Origin: Poecilobothrus nobilitatus
Lineage: Eukaryota > Arthropoda > Insecta > Diptera > Dolichopodidae
DNA: 64,000 nucleotides
Reading direction: 5' to 3'
Assembly: GCA_947095535.1 (NCBI GenBank)
Contig: OX352772.1
Coordinates: forward strand, 95,833,207-95,897,206
In this document: piece after piece, positions 47,497-57,616 of the stretch
How positions within the stretch are numbered: the stretch's first letter is position 1
Layout: each line of letters begins with the position of its first letter
Notes under the pieces: model-generated
Seen by the model: only the letters and a program-made list of their open reading frames with translations
Told to the model about the DNA's origin: nothing
The model's database searches: none
Translations under genes and position numbers: made by a program

Positions 47497-47937
47497 TTAT
47501 TCAAAAATATCTTTTTGTTTGTTTTTGTTATTAACTTTGCGTCGCTTCGACGTAAAATAATTTAAATTATTAATGAGAGGTCTTTTTATAGATTTTCTTC
47601 GTTTTCTTTTGCCTTGTCCATACATTTCACTGAGTTTCCGAACTGCACCTCGTCTTACATTTTTCATTATCTCTTTACTTCGATCTTGAACCACTTCTTT
47701 TACATTTGCACCTGTGGCAATATCAGATAATGCATTAATACCAGAGTTAATAACCTCTTTTTTTAATATATTAGCTCCAGACGTAAATATTGGTTTTAAA
47801 TATCTAAAAAGACCACCGAAAAAGCTCCCTAACCCTCTTCCCTTTTGGTAAGGTACAATTGAGTGTAACAAAGGACCAATATCCTCAAGACCTTTTCCTG
47901 ATTGAACTAAATAATATTTGTAGTACGCTCTCTCCAT
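47497..47937 (-). CDS. pVI-like minor virion protein
   Basis: 146 codons, apparently intact. YYKYYLVQSGKGLEDIGP, then QKGRGLGSFFGGLFRYLKP, GANILKKEVINSGINALSDI, and a Lys/Arg-rich tail (GKRKRRKSIKRPL; TSKRRKV). The G(R)GLGSFFGGLFR core and basic C-terminus are shared with a widespread Polinton/adintovirus protein compared with adenovirus pVI/pX. A role inside the particle (membrane-active or DNA-binding) is inference. It is placed directly upstream of the major capsid gene, as usual. Confidence 0.7.
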   Translation of the reverse strand: MERAYYKYYLVQSGKGLEDIGPLLHSIVPYQKGRGLGSFFGGLFRYLKPIFTSGANILKKEVINSGINALSDIATGANVKEVVQDRSKEIMKNVRRGAVRKLSEMYGQGKRKRRKSIKRPLINNLNYFTSKRRKVNNKNKQKDIFE

Positions 47938-47982
47938 AATGATAAAATAAAATAATATATAGTTTTGTAAAATCGCTTTTAT

Positions 47983-48898
47983 TTATACTTTTTTAAAATG
48001 TAATACAATTTTTGTCGGAATTGAACTATTGGAAAAGTTTATTTTGTATCCATATTTATCACATAAAAGTAATGAAATGTTATTAAATGATTTCTCCACA
48101 TTGCAATATTGAATATTACTGAATTCTTTTACAGTATCAGTGAAAGAATTTTGTATGTTAACAGATCTTAAACACCTTATATCTTTATCACCTATTTTTT
48201 GCGGTTCAATTATGTCTGTGTATATAAGAAACATATCTGGTTTACTAATGGGAATCAATTGTACACTATCTATAAAAGTTTGGAAAGTTTCTATTACACG
48301 TGATTTATATTTTTTAAAATCTGTAACTTTAAAAGATACTTGATTGAAACATATTGTCAAAAGTCCTTCGAGGGTATAAGCGTAATTTGCTCTTATTTTT
48401 ATATCTATTTTAGGCTTATTAACACATATTGTGGTGTAACTTAAATTTTTAGGCATCTCCTCAGCTTTTGTTGGTTGTGTATAATGAGCTTCATCGTTTA
48501 TAAAATTAAAAATTCCCCAAATCAACTGTCGTTCAACTTCTTTTCTTGTGAACGTATTAAGTGGGCGTATATTTTGAATTAGTGTTGATAGTAGAAAAAC
48601 TTTCCAGTCGCATACCATTTGTTTTTCTATATATGGAATATATGATGTTCCAACTCCTATCATATCTTTCTGCATACCTTTAATAAATATTGGAGTACTT
48701 TTTTCCCATTCTTCACCATACACATTTGGAACGAAATCATTAACATACATCTGAAATACCGACTTTCCACCTTGAATCACACATGTATTTATTCATTTTA
48801 TTTGTAAAAGAAGATAATGAATTTTCTGGATAATAGTTCATAGATGAATCACTGAGTAAAGTGACATAAAAATCATCATTTACTTGTATGTTGTCCAT
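47983..48898 (-). pseudogene. Putative Polinton minor capsid protein
   Basis: The ATG at 48,898 opens MDNIQVNDDFYVTLLSDS, NYYPENSLSSFTNKMNKY and RWKVGISDV, the characteristic N-terminus (FYVTLxSxxSMxYxPxNxxxxF; G/RWxVGxxE/D) of a conserved Polinton protein generally taken to be the minor capsid (penton-side) protein. A frameshift near 48,745-48,760 passes to the 265-codon frame (YVNDFVPNVYGEEW ... PIFIKGMQKD) ending in VLHFKKV at 47,983. The minor-capsid assignment comes from position and family memory, not from a visible fold. Confidence 0.6.
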
Positions 48899-49569
48899 GA
48901 GCTTGCGGATTTATTCTTACGAATTGGAAAATTAAGTTCTGTTTGAGTATTACCTACTGCTGACCTTAAAACACGTCTTGATGAATTATTCAACTCTTTG
49001 CTATTTATAGTTTTTTCTTTTTTCGTTGGTGGGCTTGGGCTATCTAAAGGAACAGTTATAATGTCTCCTGTATCAGTTTCAAAAATTTGTACATTTTGAT
49101 TTCTAATTGATTTTCTTTTTCTAAGACGTTCTCCAACTGAAGCAGCTGACAATGCTTTTGTTAAAACATTTTCCTGAATTTCATCATCAAATACTTCGTC
49201 ATCAGCTTCTTTTTCATATACTTCTTCTTCTTCAGGAACAACTTGTATTCCAACATTCTTATATTCAGGAAAATGCGATTGAGTTTCCGCATCTATATAC
49301 ATTGGTTTTGCACGAGTTTGAGTACTTTTTGTTTCCGTAATTTTTATTTTCTCCTCTTTATTTCTAGGAAGTTGTCGTTTTTTGTTTCTTATTTTAAATA
49401 AATTTTGTCTGTATAAATACCATTTTTGAGTATCCGTGAGATGTTTATTTAGCAATATTTTTTTCATATTTTTATCGAACTCATTAAGTTCAACGTCCGC
49501 ATTTTGCTTCATTTTCTCATAAATCTCAGGTTTTAAAATTATCATTTTATTAAATATTGTATTATTCAT
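48880..49569 (-). CDS. Conserved Polinton protein, acidic/basic, unknown function
   Basis: 229 codons from ATG, intact. The N-terminal helical part (KMIILKPEIYEKM; LDKNMKKILLNKHLTDTQKWYLYRQ-type) is shared with other Polintons, where similar frames of the type LxxxMxxILxxxxLxDxxKWxLYxQ are found. The middle is acidic (EEEEVYEKEADDEVFDDEI). The C-terminal third is basic and low-complexity (RRVLRSAVGN). It overlaps the minor capsid start and shares ATGA with the upstream small gene. The last third is absent from the second copy because of duplication D. Confidence 0.55.
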   Translation of the reverse strand: MNNTIFNKMIILKPEIYEKMKQNADVELNEFDKNMKKILLNKHLTDTQKWYLYRQNLFKIRNKKRQLPRNKEEKIKITETKSTQTRAKPMYIDAETQSHFPEYKNVGIQVVPEEEEVYEKEADDEVFDDEIQENVLTKALSAASVGERLRKRKSIRNQNVQIFETDTGDIITVPLDSPSPPTKKEKTINSKELNNSSRRVLRSAVGNTQTELNFPIRKNKSASSWTTYK

Positions 49570-49889
49570 TTTATAAAATTTCCGATTATCCCTGATAGTA
49601 TTGCACCAAGAAGTGTAGGTAAAAATCCACCACGTTGAATAATAATTTTTCTTTTGCTATTTATAGATTTTTTCCGGCAAATAAGTGACCTTAATTCTTT
49701 TTTATACTTTCGTAATTAGGTTGGTGCTTTTTTACTCAGATTACAATTACCTTTTAAAATATTTAAAGAGATTTCGCAAAATGTTTTTATTACTTCAGGG
49801 TCACAGTGTTTTATAATTACTTTCTGGAATTTTGGTTTAGAGGTTTTTAATAGGTGCAATATATGTCGATTGGTCTTCAAACGTTTCAT
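49566..49889 (-). pseudogene. Small conserved Polinton protein with QRGGFLP motif
   Basis: Not an uninterrupted frame, but clear: ATG at 49,889 (inside the ATPase gene, overlapping its last 53 bp) gives MKRLKTNRHILHLLKTSK, then IIKHCDPEVIKTFCEIS, LNILKGNCNLSKKAP, a TAA (49,716-49,718), RKYKKELRSLICRKKS, and IIIQRGGFLPTLLGAIL ending in a hydrophobic tail. Many Polintons encode exactly this layout downstream of the ATPase (basic N-terminus, LNVLKGN, RALADKKxSLKxKK, VQKGGFLPxLLG). Function unknown; the C-terminal hydrophobic segment suggests a membrane or capsid contact. Confidence 0.75.
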
Positions 49890-50535
49890 ATTCCTCCTCT
49901 AATTGTTCTAATTGATCACTCGTACAATAACACAAACGTGTTGTAAATATATCACTTCTTAATCGAAATATGTCATTAACGTCTTGAGTAAGATCTATTA
50001 ATATATAGCCATATGGGACTGACGTCACATCATTATATACTTTTTCAAATGCTTTAATTTGATTGGGATATATTTGGTGAGCTAGAGGTAATATCTGCGA
50101 TTTATCTCTTGGATTTTTGAAAAGTACTAAATATTTACAGTTGAGTGAAATATCTCTTGAAAATTTACCCTGGTGAAAAACATTTTGTGTTACAAATATT
50201 ACAGATAAATTTCTATGATGTGATCCTCTAGTAAATAAATCACATACAAACTTATCATGAGAACTTAACATCATATCATCGATAATAACTAACAAAGGTT
50301 CTTGATTATCATTAAAATCTGGAATAGTGTTACTATATTCAACATCTTTCATATTTAGTGGAACAGCATTTTTGTCTGGATTACACCAAATAATTCTATT
50401 AATATGTGGTAGTATATTTTCTTCTTTATATTTTATTAAATTACGAATAAATGTGGTTTTACCACAGCAGGATGGCCCCGCCACCATCATTGTAAATGGG
50501 TGAAACAACATAGTTGTATTAGTTAAAACAATCAT
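49837..50535 (-). CDS. atp: FtsK/HerA-type packaging ATPase (A32-like)
   Basis: Walker A GPSCCGKTTF, Walker B LLVIIDDMM, a following RGSHHRNLSVIFVTQNVF sensor-like segment, and NPRDKSQILPLAHQIYP, as in Polinton packaging ATPases. It would pump DNA into the capsid. The frame is open further upstream (to 50,709), but that part overlaps the opposite-strand gene at 50,630-51,121 and lacks family resemblance. I therefore place the start at the Met before VLTNTTMLFHPFTMMVAG (50,535; the Met at 50,511 is the alternative). No lesion seen. A second copy lies at 54,798-55,496. Confidence 0.85.
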   Translation of the reverse strand: MIVLTNTTMLFHPFTMMVAGPSCCGKTTFIRNLIKYKEENILPHINRIIWCNPDKNAVPLNMKDVEYSNTIPDFNDNQEPLLVIIDDMMLSSHDKFVCDLFTRGSHHRNLSVIFVTQNVFHQGKFSRDISLNCKYLVLFKNPRDKSQILPLAHQIYPNQIKAFEKVYNDVTSVPYGYILIDLTQDVNDIFRLRSDIFTTRLCYCTSDQLEQLEEEYETFEDQSTYIAPIKNL

Positions 50536-50629
50536 TGCTAACCTATATTTATATGAACAGCTCTTTTTCGAAATTAATATAAATGTAAATTTAGTTATTT
50601 CATTGAACATTCTTTTACAAACCTTCGAC

Positions 50630-51121
50630 ATGGTTAAACAAGTTTTTATAGTTGACCTACAATTTTTGCAAGGAAATGAAAAACAATATTTCCTAAAAGA
50701 GTTAGCCATACTTGAAAAAGGAAGTTTAATTGCAACTGTGTATCATTTCAAAGCACCGTACCCCGCAGAAGAGCTTAGTCAAGATGTGAAATATAATAAC
50801 CAGTATCGCGAAAATAAAATAAATGGACTTAGATGGAATAACGGTTTAGTTGAATATTTAGATGTAAAATGTATATTAAAACACTATTTAGAGTCAGCTG
50901 AAAAAATTTATGTTAAAGGAGCACAAAAAAAACTTTTCCTTCAAAAGTACATTGACAGTGTTAAAATAGAAGATCTAAGCAGAGACTTGCCATCATTACA
51001 AAAGATTGAAAACTTTAATTCAAATTGTCCTATACACTTATCAAACAAGAGTTTCAGATGTGCTGTTAAAAATTGTTTTAATATATATATGCATCTTTTA
51101 AAAGAAAAAATGTTAGATTAA
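50630..51121 (+). CDS. Polinton-associated RNase-like protein, function unknown
   Basis: 163 codons from MVKQVFIVDLQFLQGN. Features: VDLQF at the first strand, YFLKELAILEKGS, FKAPYPAEEL, NNQYRENKINGLRWNNG, KIYVKGAQKKLFLQKYI, and a C-terminal NCPIHLSNKSFRCAVKN Cys/His segment. I recall insect Polinton proteins with the same plan (VDxQGF; FxPPFPxxxL; WxxG; VYVKGxxKxxFxxxY; CxxH...CAxxN). The fold could be RNase H/DnaQ-like; no activity is proven. It is divergent from the ATPase with overlapping upstream regions. It is intact here and duplicated at 55,591-56,082. Confidence 0.6.
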   Translation: MVKQVFIVDLQFLQGNEKQYFLKELAILEKGSLIATVYHFKAPYPAEELSQDVKYNNQYRENKINGLRWNNGLVEYLDVKCILKHYLESAEKIYVKGAQKKLFLQKYIDSVKIEDLSRDLPSLQKIENFNSNCPIHLSNKSFRCAVKNCFNIYMHLLKEKMLD

Positions 51122-51204
51122 GACCTTCAATTTTCATACTTGCACAATATGAATTTAAATAACAAAAAAAATTTTACTTCAACATAAAACAAGAAATTTA
51201 CGTT

Positions 51205-51372
51205 ATGCATGTATGGGTCTATGCTTACAGATCAGCAAGGAAAGGTCATTGGGAAAAATACGCACGTGATAGAAGTAGATTTCAAAGACGTATAGAAAAA
51301 GTTGGTCTCGCTATTTCTAAAATCTTAACATCTGATCATCGTAAAAAAATTTTCCAACACAGATTTCTGTAA
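51205..51372 (+). CDS. Small basic ORF
   Basis: 55 codons: MHVWVYAYRSARKGHWEKY, RDRSRFQRRIEKVGL, ISKILTSDHRKKIFQHRFL. Very Arg/Lys-rich with no visible lesion. It follows the RNase-like gene on the same strand and could be a small nucleic-acid-binding Polinton protein. I do not recognise a family. It is duplicated at 56,166-56,333. Confidence 0.35.
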   Translation: MHVWVYAYRSARKGHWEKYARDRSRFQRRIEKVGLAISKILTSDHRKKIFQHRFL

Positions 51373-51788
51373 AATTGTAAAATATTTTCAAATACAAAAT
51401 TATTTCAAACATATAAATAAATTTATTTTATTTTTGTTTTCAAATAGGTACCAAAAGCAATTAACTTGTTTTTGATTTTTGTTATTTTTTCATTTCTTAC
51501 AGCATAGAATGGAACGCAATAATAACAAAACCAAATAAATCAAAGATTTCCGGTTATTTTCTCAATGTTATTGTAGAACAGAAAAAATCTTACATAACAG
51601 ATGCATCTATAATTATATAATTTTTTTTTCTTTCTTTTGTTTTTATTTTTTTACTTACTGCATTCATAAATTTTAACATTGTTTAAAAAGAGTCAAACTA
51701 GTTTTAACAATTTATTTTACACCAGGTAAAGAAATTAGAAGAATACAAAATGTTTTCAAAGTTCATGTGTATACTTACTTAATATACA
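51373..51788. other. AT-rich distal part of the Polinton, no gene seen
   Basis: Non-coding up to the gypsy LTR at 51,789. No terminal inverted repeat could be recognised, partly because the left Polinton end is lost in the gap. Confidence 0.4.
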
Positions 51789-52659
51789 TGTGGGGTGGAT
51801 ATTATTCCCCGATTACAAATAATAACAAATAGAAAAAAAAAATAAACAACTCACCAGAAAGCGAAATTACATCCAACATTATTTTTACATCACAGCACCT
51901 AAAAAAAGAAATTGTTTAATATAACATAATATATTTTAAAAAAAAGGGGATACTTATCTTTAATTTCCTTATCTCTAATAGCTCAGAGATATCCAGTCTT
52001 CTTTCTTCTTAATAATTCTAATTAGAATTAGAATTATTGTTTTAATAATTTTTGTAAACATGTTGTTTACAAAAATATTAAAATACTTGTTATTTGACAG
52101 TTGTCATCGTAACAAATTAATTAACATATGATGAAGTTAGCCGCTAGTGGAGCTAGCTATCGATAGTCGAAATCACATAAATAATAAATCAATCAATTAG
52201 TGGAGATTGATTAATTTAAAATTTCAAGTTCAAAGAGTCATTAACCTTTTGGTTTTTTTTTTAGAATAGCAGTTATGCCCAAAGGTATAAAATAGGAAGA
52301 AAAAAGGATAATCAGGACAGATATACGTGGACGTGGAAGAGTAATATTAGTTTCTTAAATTTTTTTAATTCAAAGAAATAATACTTTTGAAATGTAATTT
52401 GAATCAGAAATAATTTTTATTCAGTATAATAATTTTTATTTTATTGAAAGTAAAACAATTAAAATATCAAATATAATTTGTAATAGTGAAGTGTAATTCT
52501 TTCTTGAAATAGTTGAAATTGAACTTAATCTTAACTTATAATAATAAATTTTTTAAAAAGCAAAACTAATAATAAGAACAATAAATGAATTTAAATTATA
52601 TGAAATACAATTTGACTTTTTTTATTTATATTTAAAATTTAAATTAATCCAATCCTACA
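51789..52659 (+). repeat. Ty3/gypsy element C LTR, extra copy (LTR 1)
   Basis: 871 bp, TGTGGGGTGG...CCTACA. Preceded by TACA. It contains TATAAAAT near 52,285 and an AATTCTAATTAGAATT palindrome. It is the duplicate of LTR 2 (56,750-57,616), created by duplication D. Confidence 0.9.
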
Positions 52660-52661
52660 TT

Positions 52662-52679
52662 TGGAGGCTCAACCGGGAT
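52662..52679 (+). other. Element-C primer-binding site
   Basis: TGGAGGCTCAACCGGGAT begins two bases after the LTR. It matches 15 of 18 bases of the tRNA-Pro site used by murine leukaemia virus-type elements. The tRNA assignment is tentative. The same site is at about 57,619-57,636. An A-rich leader with repeated CAGTTTAATTTAGAAAATAA words follows (52,680-53,128). Confidence 0.5.
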
Positions 52680-53128
52680 AATCCAAAACATTGAACCAGG
52701 ATTGGTTTCATATATTGAAGAGTGTTGGAGGAAGTCATCTAAAAAAAAAAAAACAGTTTAATTTAGAAAATAAGAATTTTAATTAATAAAAAAAAAAGTT
52801 TAAAAAAAAAAAAAAATATTGAATTTAGAATAAGAATTTAAAAAAAAAAAACAGTTTAATTTAGAAAATAAGAATTTTAATTAAAAAAAAAAAAAGTTTA
52901 TAAAAATAATGTTGAAGTTAGAATAAGAATTTAAAAAAAAAAAAACAGTTTTTATCGTGGAACTAGTAGAACTATAAACAAGCGTGTTATTATTTTAAGG
53001 AAAAAACTAAAGTAAAAACAAAAATTTTTTTAACCGTAGAATATATAAAAAAAAAAAATTATTTCTATATAAAAAAAAAAAAAATAAATTTATTTTGTGT
53101 TTTTTATTTTTTTATATAAACTTTTAAA

Positions 53129-54107
53129 ATGAGTTCCAGGCGAAGATTTAGCCGGAAAAACAGCGATTTACCTGTAGTGAACGAGCACTTGCACGGAAAT
53201 TACAGTATAGAAAATGAGTCATCAATAAAATTTAACTTCAACGACTTTGAATCGGTAATCAGAAAATATTCCGGGAATGAAACAATGAGTGTCGAAAAAT
53301 GATTCAACGAATTTGAACAATACGCTAATACGTTCGGTTTTTCGGAGTTACAAAAATACATATTTTGTCAACGTTCATTGATAGGTGATGCAAAGCTTTT
53401 TGTTGAATGTGAAGCAAAACCGCTCACTTATGCAGAATTAAAACAATCGCTAATCCGTGAATTCGCGCCGAAAATAAATAGTGCCGAGGTACATAAATTA
53501 TTACAAACACGTAAAAAGACAGTGAACGAATCGTATCGAGAATATTTATATAAAATGATCGATATTGCCTCACAAACTGAAGTAGACGAAATTTCGGTTA
53601 TTTCATATGTTATAAACGGAATAAATGATACGCCCGGAAATAAAGCAATGCTTTACGGTTCAAAAAATTATAGTGATTTAAAAGAAAAATTAAGCATTTA
53701 TGAAAAAATCAAAACCGATACAAATCGAATTAACGTGAAAAGTGTCGACGTGAGAAATATGGACATACCTAAAAAATATAACGAAATAAAACGAATAAAT
53801 AATAATAATAATATGTCGCAGCCAAATAAATATTGTTTTAATTGCGGTTCGTCATCTCACGAGTTTCATCAATGTCCGGAAAAGGAACGAGGACCAAAAT
53901 GTTTCGAATGTAACCAGTTTGGACATAAAAGGCCTAATTGTCCAAACAAAAAGCCAGTAACGATGAGAGCACATCCGGTAAATACAAACAACAATTGCGT
54001 TTTGGTAAAAATAAATAACACGATAATGGAAGGTTTGGTTGATACGGGCAGCGAAATATGTTTAATAAAAGAATCATATTTAAAATGTATTAATCCTTTA
54101 TCTATCT
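53129..54107 (+). pseudogene. Element-C gag/protease, truncated duplicate
   Basis: Same start, same in-frame TGA (53,300-53,302) and same zinc knuckles as the gag at 58,086. The frame is cut at about 54,107, inside the protease, by the junction of duplication D, where Polinton sequence resumes after a short templated insertion. Confidence 0.85.
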
Positions 54108-54139
54108 TTATCATCAAATACTTCGTCATCATCTTTAAA

Positions 54140-54530
54140 TTTCATCATCAAATACTTCGTCATCAACTTCTTTTTCATATACTTCTTCTTCTTCAGGAAC
54201 AACTTGTATTCCAACATTCTTATATTCAGGAAAATGCGATTGAGTTTCCGCATCTATATACATTGGTTTTGCACGAGTTTGAGTACTTTTTGTTTCCGTA
54301 ATTTTTATTTTCTCCTCTTTATTTCTAGGAAGTTGTCGTTTTTTGTTTCTTATTTTAAATAAATTTTGTCTGTATAAATACCATTTTTGAGTATCCGTGA
54401 GATGTTTATTTAGCAATATTTTTTTCATATTTTTATCCAACTCATTAAGTTCAACGTCCGCATTTTGCTTCATTTTCTCATAAATCTCAGGTTTTAAAAT
54501 TATCATTTTATTAAATATTGTATTATTCAT
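54140..54530 (-). pseudogene. Duplicate N-terminal half of the 48,880-49,569 gene
   Basis: 131 codons matching the first 130 of the original, with Phe to Leu at codon 31 and Ala to Val near the end. It is cut at the duplication junction. Confidence 0.75.
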
Positions 54531-54850
54531 TTTATAAAATTTCCGATTATCCCTGATAGTATTGCACCAAGAAGTGTAGGTAAAAATCCACCACGTTAAA
54601 TAATAATTTTTCTTTTGCTATTTATAGATTTTTTCCGGCAAATAAGTGACCTTAATTCTTTTTTATACTTTCGTAATTAGGTTGGTGCTTTTTTACTCAG
54701 ATTACAATTACCTTTTAAAATATTTAAAGAGATTTCGCAAAATGTTTTTATTACTTCAGGGTCACAGTGTTTTATAATTACTTTCTGGAATTTTGGTTTA
54801 GAGGTTTTTAATAGGTGCAATATATGTCGATTGGTCTTCAAACGTTACAT
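54527..54850 (-). pseudogene. Small QRGGFLP protein (duplicate)
   Basis: Same as 49,566-49,889 including the internal TAA. In addition the second codon AAA has become TAA (the base change at about 54,846 that also turns a Glu into Val in the overlapping ATPase frame). A further change alters QRG to FRG at the GGFLP motif. Confidence 0.65.
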
Positions 54851-55496
54851 ATTCCTCCTCTAATTGTTCTAATTGATCACTCGTACAATAACACAAACGT
54901 GTTGTAAATATATCACTTCTTAATCGAAATATGTCATTAACGTCTTGAGTAAGATCTATTAATATATAGCCATATGGGACTGACGTCACATCATTATATA
55001 CTTTTTCAAATGCTTTAATTTGATTGGGATATATTTGGTGAGCTAGAGGTAATACCTGCGATTTATCTCTTGGATTTTTGAAAAGTACTAAATATTTACA
55101 GTTGAGTGAAATATCTCTTGAAAATTTACCCTGGTGAAAAACATTTTGTGTTACAAATATTACAGATAAATTTCTATGATGTGATCCTCTAGTAAATAAA
55201 TCACATACAAACTTATCATGAGAACTTAACATCATATCATCGATAATAACTAACAAAGGTTCTTGATTATCATTAAAATCTGGAATAGTGTTACTATATT
55301 CAACATCTTTCATATTTAGTGGAACAGCATTTTTGTCTGGATTACACCAAATAATTCTATTAATATGTGGTAGTATATTTTCTTCTTTATATTTTATTAA
55401 ATTACGAATAAATGTGGTTTTACCACAGCAGGATGGCCCCGCCACCATCATTGTAAATGGGTGAAACAACATAGTTGTATTAGTTAAAACAATCAT
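54798..55496 (-). CDS. atp: Packaging ATPase (duplicate)
   Basis: Identical to 49,837-50,535 apart from Ile to Val (QILP to QVLP) and Glu to Val (EEYE to EEYV). Walker A and B motifs are intact. It is an unbroken gene in a dead, duplicated context. Confidence 0.8.
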   Translation of the reverse strand: MIVLTNTTMLFHPFTMMVAGPSCCGKTTFIRNLIKYKEENILPHINRIIWCNPDKNAVPLNMKDVEYSNTIPDFNDNQEPLLVIIDDMMLSSHDKFVCDLFTRGSHHRNLSVIFVTQNVFHQGKFSRDISLNCKYLVLFKNPRDKSQVLPLAHQIYPNQIKAFEKVYNDVTSVPYGYILIDLTQDVNDIFRLRSDIFTTRLCYCTSDQLEQLEEEYVTFEDQSTYIAPIKNL

Positions 55497-55590
55497 TGCT
55501 AACCTATATTTATATGAACAGCTCTTTTTCGAAATTAATATAAATGTAAATTTAGTTATTTCATTGAACATTCTTTTACAAACCTTCGAC

Positions 55591-56082
55591 ATGGTTAAAC
55601 AAGTTTTTATAGTTGACCTACAATTTTTGCAAGGAAATGAAAAACAATATTTCCTAAAAGAGTTAGCCATACTTGAAAAAGGAAGTTTAATTGCAACTGT
55701 GTATCATTTCAAAGCACCGTACCCCGCAGAAGAGCTTAGTCAAGATGTGAAATATAATAACCAGTATCGCGAAAATAAAATAAATGGACTTAGATGGAAT
55801 AACGGTTTAGTTGAATATTTAGATGTAAAATGTATATTAAAACACTATTTAGAGTCAGCTGAAAAAATTTATGTTAAAGGAGCACAAAAAAAACTTTTCC
55901 TTCAAAAGTACATTGACAGTGTTAAAATAGAAGATCTAAGCAGAGACTTGCCATCATTACAAAAGATTGAAAACTTTAATTCAAATTGTCCTATACACTT
56001 ATCAAACAAGAGTTTCAGATGTGCTGTTAAAAATTGTTTTAATATATATATGCATCTTTTAAAAGAAAAAATGTTAGATTAA
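55591..56082 (+). CDS. Polinton RNase-like protein (duplicate)
   Basis: Protein identical to 50,630-51,121. It is kept open in both copies. Confidence 0.6.
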   Translation: MVKQVFIVDLQFLQGNEKQYFLKELAILEKGSLIATVYHFKAPYPAEELSQDVKYNNQYRENKINGLRWNNGLVEYLDVKCILKHYLESAEKIYVKGAQKKLFLQKYIDSVKIEDLSRDLPSLQKIENFNSNCPIHLSNKSFRCAVKNCFNIYMHLLKEKMLD

Positions 56083-56165
56083 GACCTTCAATTTTCATAC
56101 TTGCACAATATGAATTTAAATAACAAAAAAAATTTTACTTCAACATAAAACAAGAAATTTACGTT

Positions 56166-56333
56166 ATGCATGTATGGGTCTATGCTTACAGATCAGCAAG
56201 GAAAGGTCATTGGGAAAAATACGCACGTGATAGAAGTAGATTTCAAAGACGTATAGAAAAAGTTGGTCTCGCTATTTCTAAAATCTTAACATCTGATCAT
56301 CGTAAAAAAATTTTCCAACACAGATTTCTGTAA
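56166..56333 (+). CDS. Small basic ORF (duplicate)
   Basis: Identical to 51,205-51,372. Confidence 0.35.
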   Translation: MHVWVYAYRSARKGHWEKYARDRSRFQRRIEKVGLAISKILTSDHRKKIFQHRFL

Positions 56334-56749
56334 AATTGTAAAATATTTTCAAATACAAAATTATTTCAAACATATAAATAAATTTATTTTATTTTTGTTT
56401 TCAAATAGGTACCAAAAGCAATTAACTTGTTTTTGATTTTTGTTATTTTTTCATTTCTTACAGCATAGAATGGAACGCAATAATAACAAAACCAAATAAA
56501 TCAAAGATTTCCGGTTATTTTCTCAATGTTATTGTAGAACAGAAAAAATCTTACATAACAGATGCATCTATAATTATATAATTTTTTTTTCTTTCTTTTG
56601 TTTTTATTTTTTTACTTACTGCATTCATAAATTTTAACATTGTTTAAAAAGAGTCAAACTAGTTTTAACAATTTATTTTACACCAGGTAAAGAAATTAGA
56701 AGAATACAAAATGTTTTCAAAGTTCATGTGTATACTTACTTAATATACA

Positions 56750-57616
56750 TGTGGGGTGGATATTATTCCCCGATTACAAATAATAACAAATAGAAAAAAA
56801 AAAATAAACAACTCACCAGAAAGCGAAATTACATCCAACATTATTTTTACATCACAGCACCTAAAAAAAGAAATTGTTTAATATAACATAATATATTTTT
56901 AAAAAAAGGGGATACTTATCTTTAATTTCCTTATCTCTAATAGCTCAGAGATATCCAGTCTTCTTTCTTCTTAATAATTCTAATTAGAATTATTGTTTTA
57001 ATAATTTTTGTAAACATGTTGTTTACAAAAATATTAAAATACTTGTTATTTGACAGTTGTCATCGTAACAAATTAATTAACATATGATGAAGTTAGCCGC
57101 TAGTGGAGCTAGCTATCGATAGTCGAAATCACATAAATAATAAATCAATCAATTAGTGGAGATTGATTAATTTAAAATTTCAAGTTCAAAGAGTCATTAA
57201 CCTTTTGGTTTTTTTTTTTAGAATAGCAGTTATGCCCAAAGGTATAAAATAGGAAGAAAAAAGGATAATCAGGACAGATATACGTGGACGTGGAAGAGTA
57301 ATATTAGTTTCTTAAATTTTTTTAATTCAAAGAAATAATACTTTTGAAATGTAATTTGAATCAGAAATAATTTTTATTCAGTATAATAATTTTTATTTTA
57401 TTGAAAGTAAAACAATTAAAATATCAAATATAATTTGTAATAGTGAAGTGTAATTCTTTCTTGAAATAGTTGAAATTGAACTTAATCTTAACTTATAATA
57501 ATAAATTTTTTAAAAAGCAAAACTAATAATAAGAACAATAAATGAATTTAAATTATATGAAATACAATTTGACTTTTTTTATTTATATTTAAAATTTAAA
57601 TTAATCCAATCCTACA
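56750..57616 (+). repeat. Element-C 5' LTR (LTR 2)
   Basis: 867 bp, TG...CA ends, with TATAAAAT near 57,244. It is followed by primer site and A-rich leader to 58,085. Confidence 0.9.

Noticed and set aside
50536..50709. N-terminal extension of the packaging ATPase
   Set aside because: No family resemblance, and it lies antisense to the start of the RNase-like gene; an internal Met fits the family start better.
53378..54301. 307-codon fusion of gag with a new C-terminus
   Set aside because: The last part is antisense Polinton sequence read through the duplication junction; an accidental fusion.
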